From: Betaproteobacteria bacterium
GTDB lineage: Bacteria; Pseudomonadota; Gammaproteobacteria; Burkholderiales; Burkholderiaceae_C
Reading direction: 5' to 3'
Assembly (NCBI GenBank): GCA_009918225.1
Contig: RGEP01000033.1
Coordinates: 1 to 11,824 of the forward strand
DNA length: 11,824 nt
Each line of letters starts with the position of its first letter. Positions within the stretch are counted from its first letter, which is position 1. A program made the position numbers and the translations under genes. The notes under the pieces are model-generated. The model was not told the origin of the DNA and searched no databases. It saw only the letters and a program-made list of their open reading frames with translations. Shown here in pieces: positions 1 to 7,119 of this stretch.

Positions 1-83
1 TCACGGGTAAGGCCGGCATAGTCCGCCACGATGGCGTCGCGGCTCTTGGTGATGCGGTTGAACAAGGTGGACTTGCCCACATT
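1..83 (-). repeat. 83-bp direct repeat, copy in der second GTPase domain
   Basis: Bases 1-83 are identical to bases 544-626, an offset of 543. The identity stops abruptly at base 84 (c here, g at 627), inside the P-loop codons. Beyond it the codons differ (CGT CCG here, CGG CCC in the other copy) although the encoded Arg-Pro is the same. The other end of the repeat is not visible because it runs off the window. Confidence 0.97.
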
Positions 84-659
84 CGGACGGCCAGCCACCG
101 CCAAACGCAGTGTGCCGTCGCCCTCGTCATCCGCCAGGCCCTCGGCCTGCGCTTCATCGTCTGCAACGACAAAAGGCTCCAAGACGGCGTCCAGCAGGCT
201 TCTGATGCCCTGCCCGTGCGCTGCCGAGACCGGATGCGGCTCGCCCATCCCCAGTTCGTGGAACTCGGCCAACAGGGGGGAGTCGCTCATGCCCTCGGCC
301 TTGTTGACCGCCAAGTGCGTGCGCTTGTTCACTGAACGCAGGTAACGGGCAATGTCGGCGTCTTGGGCTGACAGGCCCGATCGGACATCGACAACAAACA
401 CGACGGCATCGGCCTCAGCCACCGCTTGCTTTGTCTGCTTGGCCATTTCGGCCACCACACCCGTGGGCTTTTGCGGCTCAAAGCCCCCGGTGTCGATGAC
501 GATGAAGGCTTGTCCGCCATGGCGCGCGTCGCCGTAGTGGCGGTCACGGGTAAGGCCGGCATAGTCCGCCACGATGGCGTCGCGGCTCTTGGTGATGCGG
601 TTGAACAAGGTGGACTTGCCCACATTGGGCCGCCCCACCAGGGCAATCACCGGTTTCAC
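1..659 (-). CDS. der: Ribosome-assembly GTPase Der (EngA), C-terminally cut by the window edge
   Basis: Der is a tandem-GTPase factor needed for maturation of the 50S subunit. The visible 219 residues contain the first GTPase domain: P-loop GRPNVGKST at residues 9-17, G3 DTGG at 56-59, G4 NKAE at 119-122 and the SAAHG G5 element near 145-149. An acidic linker (about 165-182) follows, then the start of the second domain with its own GRPNVGKST at 190-198. The start is GTG at 659-657, because MKPVIALVGRPN is the expected Der N-terminus; that GTG overlaps the bamB stop as GTGA, with a purine-rich GGAAGG just upstream. The oddity is that, from within the second P-loop to the window edge, the sequence is identical to the first domain (LFNRITKSRDA and onward). 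Family members normally have a different sequence there, typically GKSTLIN followed by a LGE-like segment. The identity is certain; the integrity of the second domain is doubtful. Confidence 0.95.
   Translation of the reverse strand, partial: MKPVIALVGRPNVGKSTLFNRITKSRDAIVADYAGLTRDRHYGDARHGGQAFIVIDTGGFEPQKPTGVVAEMAKQTKQAVAEADAVVFVVDVRSGLSAQDADIARYLRSVNKRTHLAVNKAEGMSDSPLLAEFHELGMGEPHPVSAAHGQGIRSLLDAVLEPFVVADDEAQAEGLADDEGDGTLRLAVAGRPNVGKSTLFNRITKSRDAIVADYAGLTR
544..626 (-). repeat. 83-bp direct repeat, copy in der first GTPase domain
   Basis: This is the partner of bases 1-83. It encodes Der residues from the first P-loop through switch I (NVGKSTLFNR to the LTRD region), which is the position where this sequence belongs in the family. 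Confidence 0.97.
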
Positions 660-1801
660 GGCGCCTTCCAGGCGTAGACGCCGCCCTTGCGCGTCGTCAC
701 CACCATCACCGAGCCCGCTACACGGGGTGTGGACGCTATCGCGCCCCCATCGGTGCTCAAGCGCAGCAGGGTCTTGCCGGTAGCAGGGTCCATCACATGC
801 ACCTGGCCCTGGCCATCACCCACCGCCACCCAGTTGCCCCAGGTGGCCACGCCGCCCAGCTGCCGGTTGAGGAAACGCTCATGGCTCCACAGGAGCTCAC
901 CGGACTCGGCACGCCAGCCGCTCATGCGGTCGCTGCCGTCGCCTCCAACGATGACCGATGCCTGGCCCCCCACCGCCTGCACACCACCGGCGTTTCGGGT
1001 CCAGCGCAAGGCACCACGCGTGACATCCAAGCAGGCCACGGCCAGCTGGAAGGCCCGTGCGCACACCGTGTCCTGATCCAGACGCAACGCAGGCCCCACG
1101 AGATCGGCCAAGCGTTCCACTTCGTTGGACCCCCGTGGAGTGGCCATGGGCAGGTCCCAACGCACCGAACCTCGGGTCGGATCCACCCCGACCAAGCGTG
1201 CACCCTGGCCCACCACCAAGGTGTCACCCATGGGCATCAGCACGCCGTTGAGGTTCACCGACAGCGGGTCGCTGCTGCGTTGCAGGCGCCACAGATAGCG
1301 GCCGTCCAAGGCATCGTAGGCCTCGACCGCACGGTCCAAACCCAGGACAAAGACGCGCTCACCGGCCACCAGGGGCGCGGTGCTCACGCGTGAAGCCAAA
1401 CGCTTGCGCCAGCTGACCTGCCCCTTGGCCAAAACCACGAGTTCGTTGTCGACCGTGACCACGGCCGCTCGTTCCCCATCAAAGCCCACGCCAGCGGCCA
1501 AGCGCGCGCCCGCCTTGGCAGCCCAGATCGGAGCAGCGCGCTCGAGTGCGCGCACCGTCACGGTGCCATCGGAGGCCGCCGTGGCCACGCGACCACCCGA
1601 CAGCCCCGCTTGCATGGGGAACTCCACCCGCCCGTCGGACGCGGACCACAGGGCGGTCACCGACGCCGACGGGGTCAGCGATTCCAAGGCGGCGGGCTTG
1701 GGTTTGTCCGACCAAAGCGAGCAGGCCGGCAATACCAAGGCGGCGGCCACAGCCAGCCCGGCAGCACCAACGTTCCAGCGGGTGCGATGGTCCTGGGTCA
1801 T
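656..1801 (-). CDS. bamB: Outer-membrane assembly lipoprotein BamB
   Basis: BamB is the beta-propeller lipoprotein of the BAM complex, which folds beta-barrel proteins into the outer membrane; it binds BamA on the periplasmic face. The 381-residue protein starts with a lipoprotein signal peptide: a charged start, a hydrophobic stretch at about 11-25 and lipobox LPAC with acylated Cys27. The rest is a series of beta-propeller blades with repeated tryptophan/glycine signatures such as GRYLW, GSVRW, GALRW, GELLW and GKTLL, ending in GGVYAWKAP. PRGSNEVERL at 222-231 resembles the conserved BamB segment that faces BamA. The ATG overlaps the yfgM stop (ATGA), with AGGAG five bases upstream, so the two are probably translationally coupled. 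The downstream der start overlaps this stop. Length is normal for the family. Confidence 0.95.
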   Translation of the reverse strand: MTQDHRTRWNVGAAGLAVAAALVLPACSLWSDKPKPAALESLTPSASVTALWSASDGRVEFPMQAGLSGGRVATAASDGTVTVRALERAAPIWAAKAGARLAAGVGFDGERAAVVTVDNELVVLAKGQVSWRKRLASRVSTAPLVAGERVFVLGLDRAVEAYDALDGRYLWRLQRSSDPLSVNLNGVLMPMGDTLVVGQGARLVGVDPTRGSVRWDLPMATPRGSNEVERLADLVGPALRLDQDTVCARAFQLAVACLDVTRGALRWTRNAGGVQAVGGQASVIVGGDGSDRMSGWRAESGELLWSHERFLNRQLGGVATWGNWVAVGDGQGQVHVMDPATGKTLLRLSTDGGAIASTPRVAGSVMVVTTRKGGVYAWKAP

Positions 1802-2538
1802 GCGAACTCCTGTTGGCGCTCATCCGCCGGCACCCGAATAGCCGCCGATGGCTTGGTGCCGCTGGGCAGCTCGGCAGCAGGCGGGGGTACGACACTGGCG
1901 GGGTCCACACCCAGGGCCATCAGTTTGGCTTCCAAGAGCCGGCGGTAGTCCAGATCCAAGGGCATGGCCTTGTAGGCGGCCTTGTAGGCCTCCCGTGCCT
2001 CATCCTCTTTCTTGAGCACCATCAAGGCGTCACCACGTCGGTCATCGACCAAGGCGTCAAAGCCCAGGCCGCGCGCCTTGTCGAGGACAGCCACAGCCTC
2101 TTGCGCCTGCCCCTGGTCCAACAAGACCCCGGCCCAACGCAAGCGCGCCACCGCCTTTAGCCCGTCATCCTTGGACGAGTCGGCCGCCCACTGCAGGGGT
2201 TCGATCGCATCAGCAGCCTGCCCTTTGTCGATCAAGGCCTTTGCAGCCACCAATGCACCCGGGCCCGCATAGGCGGTGCCGGCATAGCGCGCCTTCAGGT
2301 CGGCCCAGGCCGCCTTAACGCGATCGGTTTCACCTGCTTGGGCGGCCCGCTCCAATTCGGCGTGCAAGGCACTGGCCTTTTGGCCCTGTTCGCGCTGCCA
2401 CCAATTCCAACCGTTGTAGGCGGCAAAGGCCAACAACACGGCCGTGACCGCCCAGGTCAACAGGTTGCCCCAGCGGTTCCAGAACGCCTTGAGTTGATCA
2501 AGCTGTTCCTGCTCTTGCAGATCGAGTGATGAGGCCAT
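1798..2538 (-). CDS. yfgM: YfgM-type ancillary SecYEG translocon subunit (TPR protein)
   Basis: YfgM proteins are anchored in the inner membrane and work beside SecYEG and periplasmic chaperones on exported envelope proteins. The 246-residue protein has the family N-terminus (LDLQEQEQLDQLKAFWNRWGN), one transmembrane helix at about 25-42, then a periplasmic helical region of TPR-like hairpins up to about residue 205. A Pro/Ala-rich tail follows. It lies between hisS and bamB, the conserved position for this gene. The ATG at 2538 is the only sensible start because an in-frame TGA lies three codons upstream. No purine-rich Shine-Dalgarno sequence is visible; the upstream strand reads CTCCTTGACCCTTC. 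The bamB start overlaps the stop. The gene name follows E. coli usage; the exact biochemical role in this group is inferred. Confidence 0.9.
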   Translation of the reverse strand: MASSLDLQEQEQLDQLKAFWNRWGNLLTWAVTAVLLAFAAYNGWNWWQREQGQKASALHAELERAAQAGETDRVKAAWADLKARYAGTAYAGPGALVAAKALIDKGQAADAIEPLQWAADSSKDDGLKAVARLRWAGVLLDQGQAQEAVAVLDKARGLGFDALVDDRRGDALMVLKKEDEAREAYKAAYKAMPLDLDYRRLLEAKLMALGVDPASVVPPPAAELPSGTKPSAAIRVPADERQQEFA

Positions 2539-2641
2539 GAAGGGTCAAGGAGTGAAGAATGAAGCCGCTGCGCGGCCTGTTGTGGTGGCGCCAAATGCCC
2601 GGCTGAGGCCTGCCGGCCCATGCCCGGGTCAGGGCTCAGCG
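2539..2641 (-). other. 103-nt spacer between hisS and yfgM, the longest gap between genes
   Basis: No open frame or RNA gene is recognised here. It has a short GC hairpin at 2564-2576 (stem gccgc/gcggc, loop tgc) which, read on the minus strand, is followed by TTCATTCTT. That is too weak and too poor in T to call a terminator. A second 5-bp inverted repeat (CCGGC/GCCGG) lies closer to hisS. A promoter for yfgM-bamB-der could sit here, but no clear -35/-10 pair is seen. Confidence 0.5.
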
Positions 2642-3973
2642 TCAGCCCAAGGGCGGATTATCGCTGCCCGTGGGAAGCCTGCCGGCCAGCAGCTCACCGG
2701 CCCACTGGGCCACCTCGGCCAGGCAACGGCGCTCCTGCGGTGCATCGCCCATGCGCAGGGGCTTGAGGGTGAGCTCACCGGCGGCCAGCTCCTCAGCCCC
2801 AAAGACCAGGGCGTACCGGGCGCCGCTGGCGTCAGCCTTGCGGAACTGCGACTTCATGCTGCCGGGCCCCTGCTCGCCGGCGGCATGCAAAACCGCGCGG
2901 ACGCCGGCCCGGCGCAGGGCCTCCAGGGTGGCCATGGCGGTGGCCACGGCCGCAGCATCGGGCACGATGGCGTAGACGTCGGGGCCCTGTGCCGGCGGCA
3001 AGCGCCCCAAAGCCTCCAGCAGCAGCAACAGGCGCTCCATCCCCAAGCCCCAACCCACGGCAGGCGAAGCCTTGCCACCGAGTTGTTCGATCAGGCCGTC
3101 GTAGCGGCCACCTCCGCACACGGTGCCCTGAGCGCCCAGCTTGTCGGTGACCCACTCGAACACGGTGAGGTTGTAGTAATCCATGCCGCGCACCAAACGA
3201 GGGTTGATGCGATAGGGCACGCCGCAGGCCTCCAGCACGGCCCGAACACCGTCGAAGTGGGCCCTGGAGGCCTCACCCAAGAAGTCCAGGAGCCGGGGCG
3301 CCGATTCGGCCACGGCTTGCACCGCGGGGTTCTTGCTGTCGAGCACACGCAAGGGGTTGGTGTGCAGCCGCTTCAGCGACTCTTCATCCAAGGCCGAAGC
3401 GTGTGCCTCGAAATGGGCGATCAGCGCCTGGCGGTGCGCCGCGCGTTCCTCGGGCTGCCCCAGGCTGTTGAGCTCCAGGTGCACATCCTGGCCTTCTACG
3501 AGCCCCAGTTCACGCCACAAGGCCCGCACGAGCAGAATGACTTCCGCATCCACATCCGGACCCGGCCAGCCCAGGACCTCCACGCCCACCTGATGGAACT
3601 GACGGTAGCGGCCTTTTTGCGGCCGCTCATGGCGAAACATCGGGCCGATGTAATACAAGCGCTTGCCGCCCTCGTACAGCAGGTTGTGCTCAATGGTGGC
3701 CCGCACCACACCAGCGGTGCCCTCAGGGCGCAGGGTGAGCTGGTCGCCATTGAGCCGGTCGGCGAAGGAATACATCTCCTTTTCGACGATGTCGGTCACC
3801 TCACCCAGGCCGCGCACGAACAGGGCCGTGGGCTCCACGATGGGGGTTCTGACGCCGTGGTAGCCCCAGCGCTGCATCACCGACTGCACACGCGCCTCCA
3901 ACCACTCCCACTTCGCACTGTCGGGCGGCAGGAGATCGTTCATCCCCTTGACGCCGGCAATTCGCTCAACCAT
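2642..3973 (-). CDS. hisS: Histidyl-tRNA synthetase
   Basis: HisS attaches histidine to tRNA-His in the cytoplasm and is a class II synthetase that works as a dimer. The 443-residue sequence begins with the typical KGMNDLLP segment (9-16). It carries LRPEGTAGVVRA (81-92), motif 2 around RHERPQKGRYRQFHQVGVE (114-132), the histidine-specific LVRGMDYY box (260-267), GGGRYDGL (287-294) and motif 3 GWGLGMERLLLLLE (307-320). A C-terminal anticodon-binding domain spans about 330-435. All key motifs are intact and the length is normal. The ATG lies inside the ispG end, giving an 8-nt overlap with no strong Shine-Dalgarno sequence, so initiation probably depends on ribosomes finishing ispG. Placement after ispG and before yfgM is the conserved order. 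Confidence 0.98.
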   Translation of the reverse strand: MVERIAGVKGMNDLLPPDSAKWEWLEARVQSVMQRWGYHGVRTPIVEPTALFVRGLGEVTDIVEKEMYSFADRLNGDQLTLRPEGTAGVVRATIEHNLLYEGGKRLYYIGPMFRHERPQKGRYRQFHQVGVEVLGWPGPDVDAEVILLVRALWRELGLVEGQDVHLELNSLGQPEERAAHRQALIAHFEAHASALDEESLKRLHTNPLRVLDSKNPAVQAVAESAPRLLDFLGEASRAHFDGVRAVLEACGVPYRINPRLVRGMDYYNLTVFEWVTDKLGAQGTVCGGGRYDGLIEQLGGKASPAVGWGLGMERLLLLLEALGRLPPAQGPDVYAIVPDAAAVATAMATLEALRRAGVRAVLHAAGEQGPGSMKSQFRKADASGARYALVFGAEELAAGELTLKPLRMGDAPQERRCLAEVAQWAGELLAGRLPTGSDNPPLG

Positions 3974-5261
3974 ATCGGCGCTCGATGTACTGTTCCACCA
4001 GGGTTTGGAATTCCTGCACGATGCCTTCGCCGCGCAGGGTCATGGCTTTTTGGCCGTCAATAAAGACCGGGGCTGCGGGGGCTTCTCCTGTCCCGGGCAG
4101 GCTGATGCCGATGTCGGCATGCTTGCTCTCGCCAGGGCCATTCACGATGCAGCCCATCACCGCCACCTTCAGGCCCTCCACACCGGGGAAGCGCTCGCGC
4201 CACACCGGCATCTGGGCCCTCAGGTAATCGTCGATTTGCTTGGCCAGTTCTTGGAACGTGGTGCTGGTGGTGCGGCCACATCCCGGGCATGCGGTGACGC
4301 TGGGGTTGAACTGGCGCAGTCCCAAGGCCTGCAGAATTTCCAAGGCGACCACCACCTCTTGGGTGCGCGACTCACCAGGCTGCGGGGTCAGGCTCACCCG
4401 AATCGTGTCTCCGATGCCTTCTTGCAAGAGCACACTCAGGGCGGCCGCAGATGCCACGGTGCCGCGGGTGCCCATGCCCGCCTCCGTCAGGCCGAGGTGC
4501 AGGGCGTAGTCGCAGCGATCAGCCAGGGCGCGGTACACACTGATGAGGTCTTGCACCCCGCTGACCTTGCAGCTGATGATGATTTGGTTGGGGTCCAGCC
4601 CAATGTCGCGCGCCAAGTCGGCCGATTGCAGAGCGGACCGCACCAACGCGTCGTACATCACCTGCCGTGCATCCCACGGATGAGCGCGCCGGGCGTTGTC
4701 GTCCATCAGCTCGGCCAAGAGCTCCTGGTCCAGGCTGCCCCAGTTCACCCCGATGCGCACGGCCTTGTGCCCGTGGCGTATGGCAGCTTCCACCATCATG
4801 GCGAACTGCTTGTCCTTCTTGTCGCCCTTGCCCACGTTACCGGGGTTGATTCGGTACTTGCTCAGCGCCTGAGCGCATTCAGGGAAGTCGGTGAGCAGGC
4901 GGTGCCCGTTGTAGTGGAAGTCGCCCACCAAGGGCACGGCCAAACCCATCTTGTCGAGCTGCTCCCGAATGGCCGGCACAGCCGCAGCGGCCTCGGGCGT
5001 GTTCACCGTGATGCGCACCAGCTCAGAGCCGGCCTGGGCCAACTCCTTGACCTGGATGGCCGTCTCGATCACGTCCACGGTGTCGGTATTGGTCATCGAC
5101 TGGACCCGGACCGGCGCATCCCCGCCGATGGTGAGAACATGGTCGCCGGTGCGCACCTGCGCCTGGCGGCGCGGGCGGCGCTGGGCCTGCGCCATGGGGA
5201 TGGGCGCTTCAGAAAGCGATGAATCGGCACTGTTGGCGGCCGTGGCGGCTTGCGTGTTCAT
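3966..5261 (-). CDS. ispG: 4-hydroxy-3-methylbut-2-en-1-yl diphosphate synthase IspG (GcpE)
   Basis: IspG catalyses the penultimate step of the MEP isoprenoid pathway, the reductive ring opening of MEcPP to HMBPP, using a [4Fe-4S] cluster. The 431-residue protein has the N-terminal TIM-barrel signatures VQSMTNTDT (53-61), RINPGNVG (137-144) and RIGVNWGSL (169-177), then LGLTEAG (256-262). The cluster ligands are visible as CPGC (Cys325, Cys328) and Cys371 in GCIVNGPGE, with the conserved Glu378. It is longer than the E. coli protein, mainly in the region before the third cysteine and at the N-terminus, which appears normal for betaproteobacteria. The ATG at 5261 has GGGAG about eight bases upstream. 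A start at Met23 is possible because residues 1-22 are poorly conserved in character. hisS overlaps its stop by 8 nt. Confidence 0.97.
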   Translation of the reverse strand: MNTQAATAANSADSSLSEAPIPMAQAQRRPRRQAQVRTGDHVLTIGGDAPVRVQSMTNTDTVDVIETAIQVKELAQAGSELVRITVNTPEAAAAVPAIREQLDKMGLAVPLVGDFHYNGHRLLTDFPECAQALSKYRINPGNVGKGDKKDKQFAMMVEAAIRHGHKAVRIGVNWGSLDQELLAELMDDNARRAHPWDARQVMYDALVRSALQSADLARDIGLDPNQIIISCKVSGVQDLISVYRALADRCDYALHLGLTEAGMGTRGTVASAAALSVLLQEGIGDTIRVSLTPQPGESRTQEVVVALEILQALGLRQFNPSVTACPGCGRTTSTTFQELAKQIDDYLRAQMPVWRERFPGVEGLKVAVMGCIVNGPGESKHADIGISLPGTGEAPAAPVFIDGQKAMTLRGEGIVQEFQTLVEQYIERRYG

Positions 5262-5321
5262 GTGTGGGACTCCCGCGGGATCAGGCCTGTGGCCGGTTGG
5301 CTGGCCAGGCGCTGCGGATGT
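5262..5321 (-). promoter_or_regulatory. rodZ-ispG spacer with palindrome over the ispG Shine-Dalgarno
   Basis: This 60-nt gap holds the ispG ribosome binding site (GGGAG, minus strand). The site lies partly within a perfect 10-bp palindrome, tcccgcggga at 5271-5280. A second weak inverted repeat (TGGCC/GGCCA) lies nearer rodZ. Folding could modulate ispG translation, but such palindromes are common at this GC content, so this is only a possibility. Confidence 0.3.
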
Positions 5322-6287
5322 TCAGGGCAGGTCAACATCGGCCACATTGTTGCGCTGCAGCTCGTCGAGCGCCACACGGCGGCCCTGCCAGGTGACATCG
5401 GTACCTGCCGCATTGCCCACCCGCATCCTCAGGGGCCGGCTGCCATCAAGCCCGACCCGTTCGCCGCTGCGCAATAAGCGCGACAGCAGCACCACGCCCT
5501 TGGCGTCGGTGACCTGCACCCAGCTGTCCTGTCGAACGCTGACCTGCAAAGCAGCCGCTGCATCGGACGTCGCAAGCCCCGAGGCCTGGGCCTGTGCAGG
5601 CGGCACCACAACAGGGGTGGATGCAGCGACCGGGGCGGGTGCTGGCAGGGCAGCGGCCTGGGGCGCCGATGCGGCTGCGGGACTGTCCGCCGCTGCACCG
5701 GCTGCACCGGCGGCCGTCGCATCGCCTGAACTCGACGGTGCGGAGGCTTCGGCCGACGCCGGCTCAGCCGCCGCGGGCACCACCACCTCAGGCTCGCGCG
5801 CGGCTTGGGGTGCTGGCATCCAAGTGTCCAGGGGCAGCAGGGCCAAGACGCCCGCGGCCAGCAGGATGCCGGCCACCCCGAGCCGGACCGGTGTGATCAC
5901 GCCCCACGAGGCGCCCGATCTGTCCATCGGCGCCAAACGCGGTGCGGGCCGCGGCAGCGTCGTGTCAGCATTCACAGGCGCATGCCGCAACACGGAACGA
6001 AGAGGCTCCACGACCGGCCCAGGCAAGGCCTGCAGCACGGGCTGAGGGTCCAAATCCAGGTGTCGGCACAAACGCTGGGCCAGCGCCCGGACAAAGGTGC
6101 GGTCGCCCACCTCGTCCCAGCGGGCCTCCTCGAAGGCTTGCAGCCGACGTTCGGAGATCTTCAGCAGGATGGACAGGTGCTGCAGGCTTTGGCCGCGGGC
6201 TTCGCGGGCCGCGCGCACCACCGATGCAGGCGTTGCGCCATCGGCCAGGCCGCTTGGCGCGGTGCCGGTGGACAAGGGATCAGTCAT
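5322..6287 (-). CDS. rodZ: Cell-shape protein RodZ
   Basis: RodZ is an inner-membrane protein that ties MreB filaments to the cell-wall elongation machinery. The chosen start gives 321 residues. In order there is a cytoplasmic helix-turn-helix domain at about 19-83 (ASVVRAAREARGQSLQHLS and the following LKISERRLQAFEEARW), a transmembrane helix at about 133-153, and a low-complexity Ala/Pro/Ser linker at about 158-245. A C-terminal DUF4115-type periplasmic beta domain (about 246-321) starts LQVSVRQDSWVQVTDAKG. The open frame extends upstream to 6425, but those residues are an off-frame reading of pilW. The ATG at 6287 has GAAGGG just upstream and overlaps the pilW stop by 8 nt. RodZ between pilW and ispG is the conserved order. 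Length is close to that of E. coli RodZ. Confidence 0.93.
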   Translation of the reverse strand: MTDPLSTGTAPSGLADGATPASVVRAAREARGQSLQHLSILLKISERRLQAFEEARWDEVGDRTFVRALAQRLCRHLDLDPQPVLQALPGPVVEPLRSVLRHAPVNADTTLPRPAPRLAPMDRSGASWGVITPVRLGVAGILLAAGVLALLPLDTWMPAPQAAREPEVVVPAAAEPASAEASAPSSSGDATAAGAAGAAADSPAAASAPQAAALPAPAPVAASTPVVVPPAQAQASGLATSDAAAALQVSVRQDSWVQVTDAKGVVLLSRLLRSGERVGLDGSRPLRMRVGNAAGTDVTWQGRRVALDELQRNNVADVDLP

Positions 6288-7119
6288 GGATCGCCCTTCG
6301 CTGCGCCGCCCAGGACTGCGGCGCGTTCGGAAACTGCCGACGCATCCGCTGCAACAAGTCATCCGCCGCCCGGCGATCCCCGAGGCCATGCTCGACCTGC
6401 GCACCCAGCCACAGGGATTGCGCATTCAGCCAAGCGGCCTGCTCATTGACGCGACGGATGTAGACCGCAGCTTGTTCAAAACGGCCCTGGCGCGCCAAGA
6501 GGTGGGCCAGGTTGACCGCGAGCGCCGGTTGGCTGGGGTCGCGCTCAAAGGCCTGGCTGAGCAGGCCAATGGCCTGCTCTTCTTGCCCGGCCATGGCCAA
6601 GCACACGCCCTGCGCCAGCCGCGTTTTGGCATGGTCGGTGTACAGGGCCTGCTGAAGGGCTTGGCCCAAGGCTGCTTGAGCCTGCGTGTAGCGCTCGCGC
6701 TGGCACAGGAACCAGCCCTGGTTGTGCAGGATGGCGCCGTCATGCGGCGCCAGCGCCACGGCACGCTCGAAACTGTGCTGCGCCGTCTCGAATTGGCGCA
6801 GGCTGGCATAAATGAGACCGCGCAGGTTCCAACCATCTGCCAGTTCGGGATAGGTGCTCAAGGCCTGCTTGAGCTCGTCCAGGGCCGTGGTGAGCTGCCC
6901 CTGCGAAAAATAGGCCGACGCCAGCTCCAGGCGCACGCGCGCGCGGCGTTCGGCTTCGCTTTGGTCTGAAGCGGTTCGAAGTTCAGCGCCAACCGCGCCG
7001 GACATCGGCACCGTGCCGGCCAGCACCGCCTGAATCGTCGGGGGCGAGCACAAGGCCAGGGCGCAGCACAGCGCGGCAGAAGCCCTGAACCAGCGGCGAT
7101 CTCCACGCGGGCTTTTCAT
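6280..7119 (-). CDS. pilW: Type IV pilus biogenesis/stability TPR protein PilW (PilF-like)
   Basis: PilW/PilF is normally an outer-membrane lipoprotein that helps the secretin PilQ multimerise during type IV pilus assembly. The 279-residue protein has a basic, hydrophobic N-terminal export signal (about 7-35) followed by TPR units. These run from about 61 (ARVRLELASAYFSQGQLTTALDELKQ) in steps of 34 residues to about 230, with a further helical repeat to the C-terminus. The odd point is the signal: candidate lipid cysteine Cys24 is preceded by LAL, not the usual small residue at -1, so lipidation is uncertain. The ATG overlaps the rlmN stop (ATGA). Position between rlmN and rodZ matches the conserved cluster. 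A generic TPR lipoprotein is the only real alternative. Confidence 0.87.
   Translation of the reverse strand: MKSPRGDRRWFRASAALCCALALCSPPTIQAVLAGTVPMSGAVGAELRTASDQSEAERRARVRLELASAYFSQGQLTTALDELKQALSTYPELADGWNLRGLIYASLRQFETAQHSFERAVALAPHDGAILHNQGWFLCQRERYTQAQAALGQALQQALYTDHAKTRLAQGVCLAMAGQEEQAIGLLSQAFERDPSQPALAVNLAHLLARQGRFEQAAVYIRRVNEQAAWLNAQSLWLGAQVEHGLGDRRAADDLLQRMRRQFPNAPQSWAAQRRAIHD

Noticed and set aside
2537..4063. 508-codon open frame on the plus strand with an aaggag sequence near its start, antisense to hisS.
   Set aside because: It lies opposite hisS, whose protein has every synthetase motif intact. Long antisense frames are expected at this GC content, and the translation has no recognisable domain.
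3948..5222. 424-codon open frame on the plus strand antisense to ispG.
   Set aside because: ispG is unmistakable on the other strand; the His/Gln/Gly-rich antisense translation looks like a shadow.
5271..5280. tcccgcggga palindrome as a definite operator.
   Set aside because: A 10-bp GC palindrome is easily found by chance in this composition; kept only as a low-confidence note.
6288..6425. Upstream extension of rodZ by 46 codons.
   Set aside because: The extra residues are an out-of-frame reading of the pilW 3' end. The ATG at 6287 has a good ribosome binding site and gives the family N-terminus.
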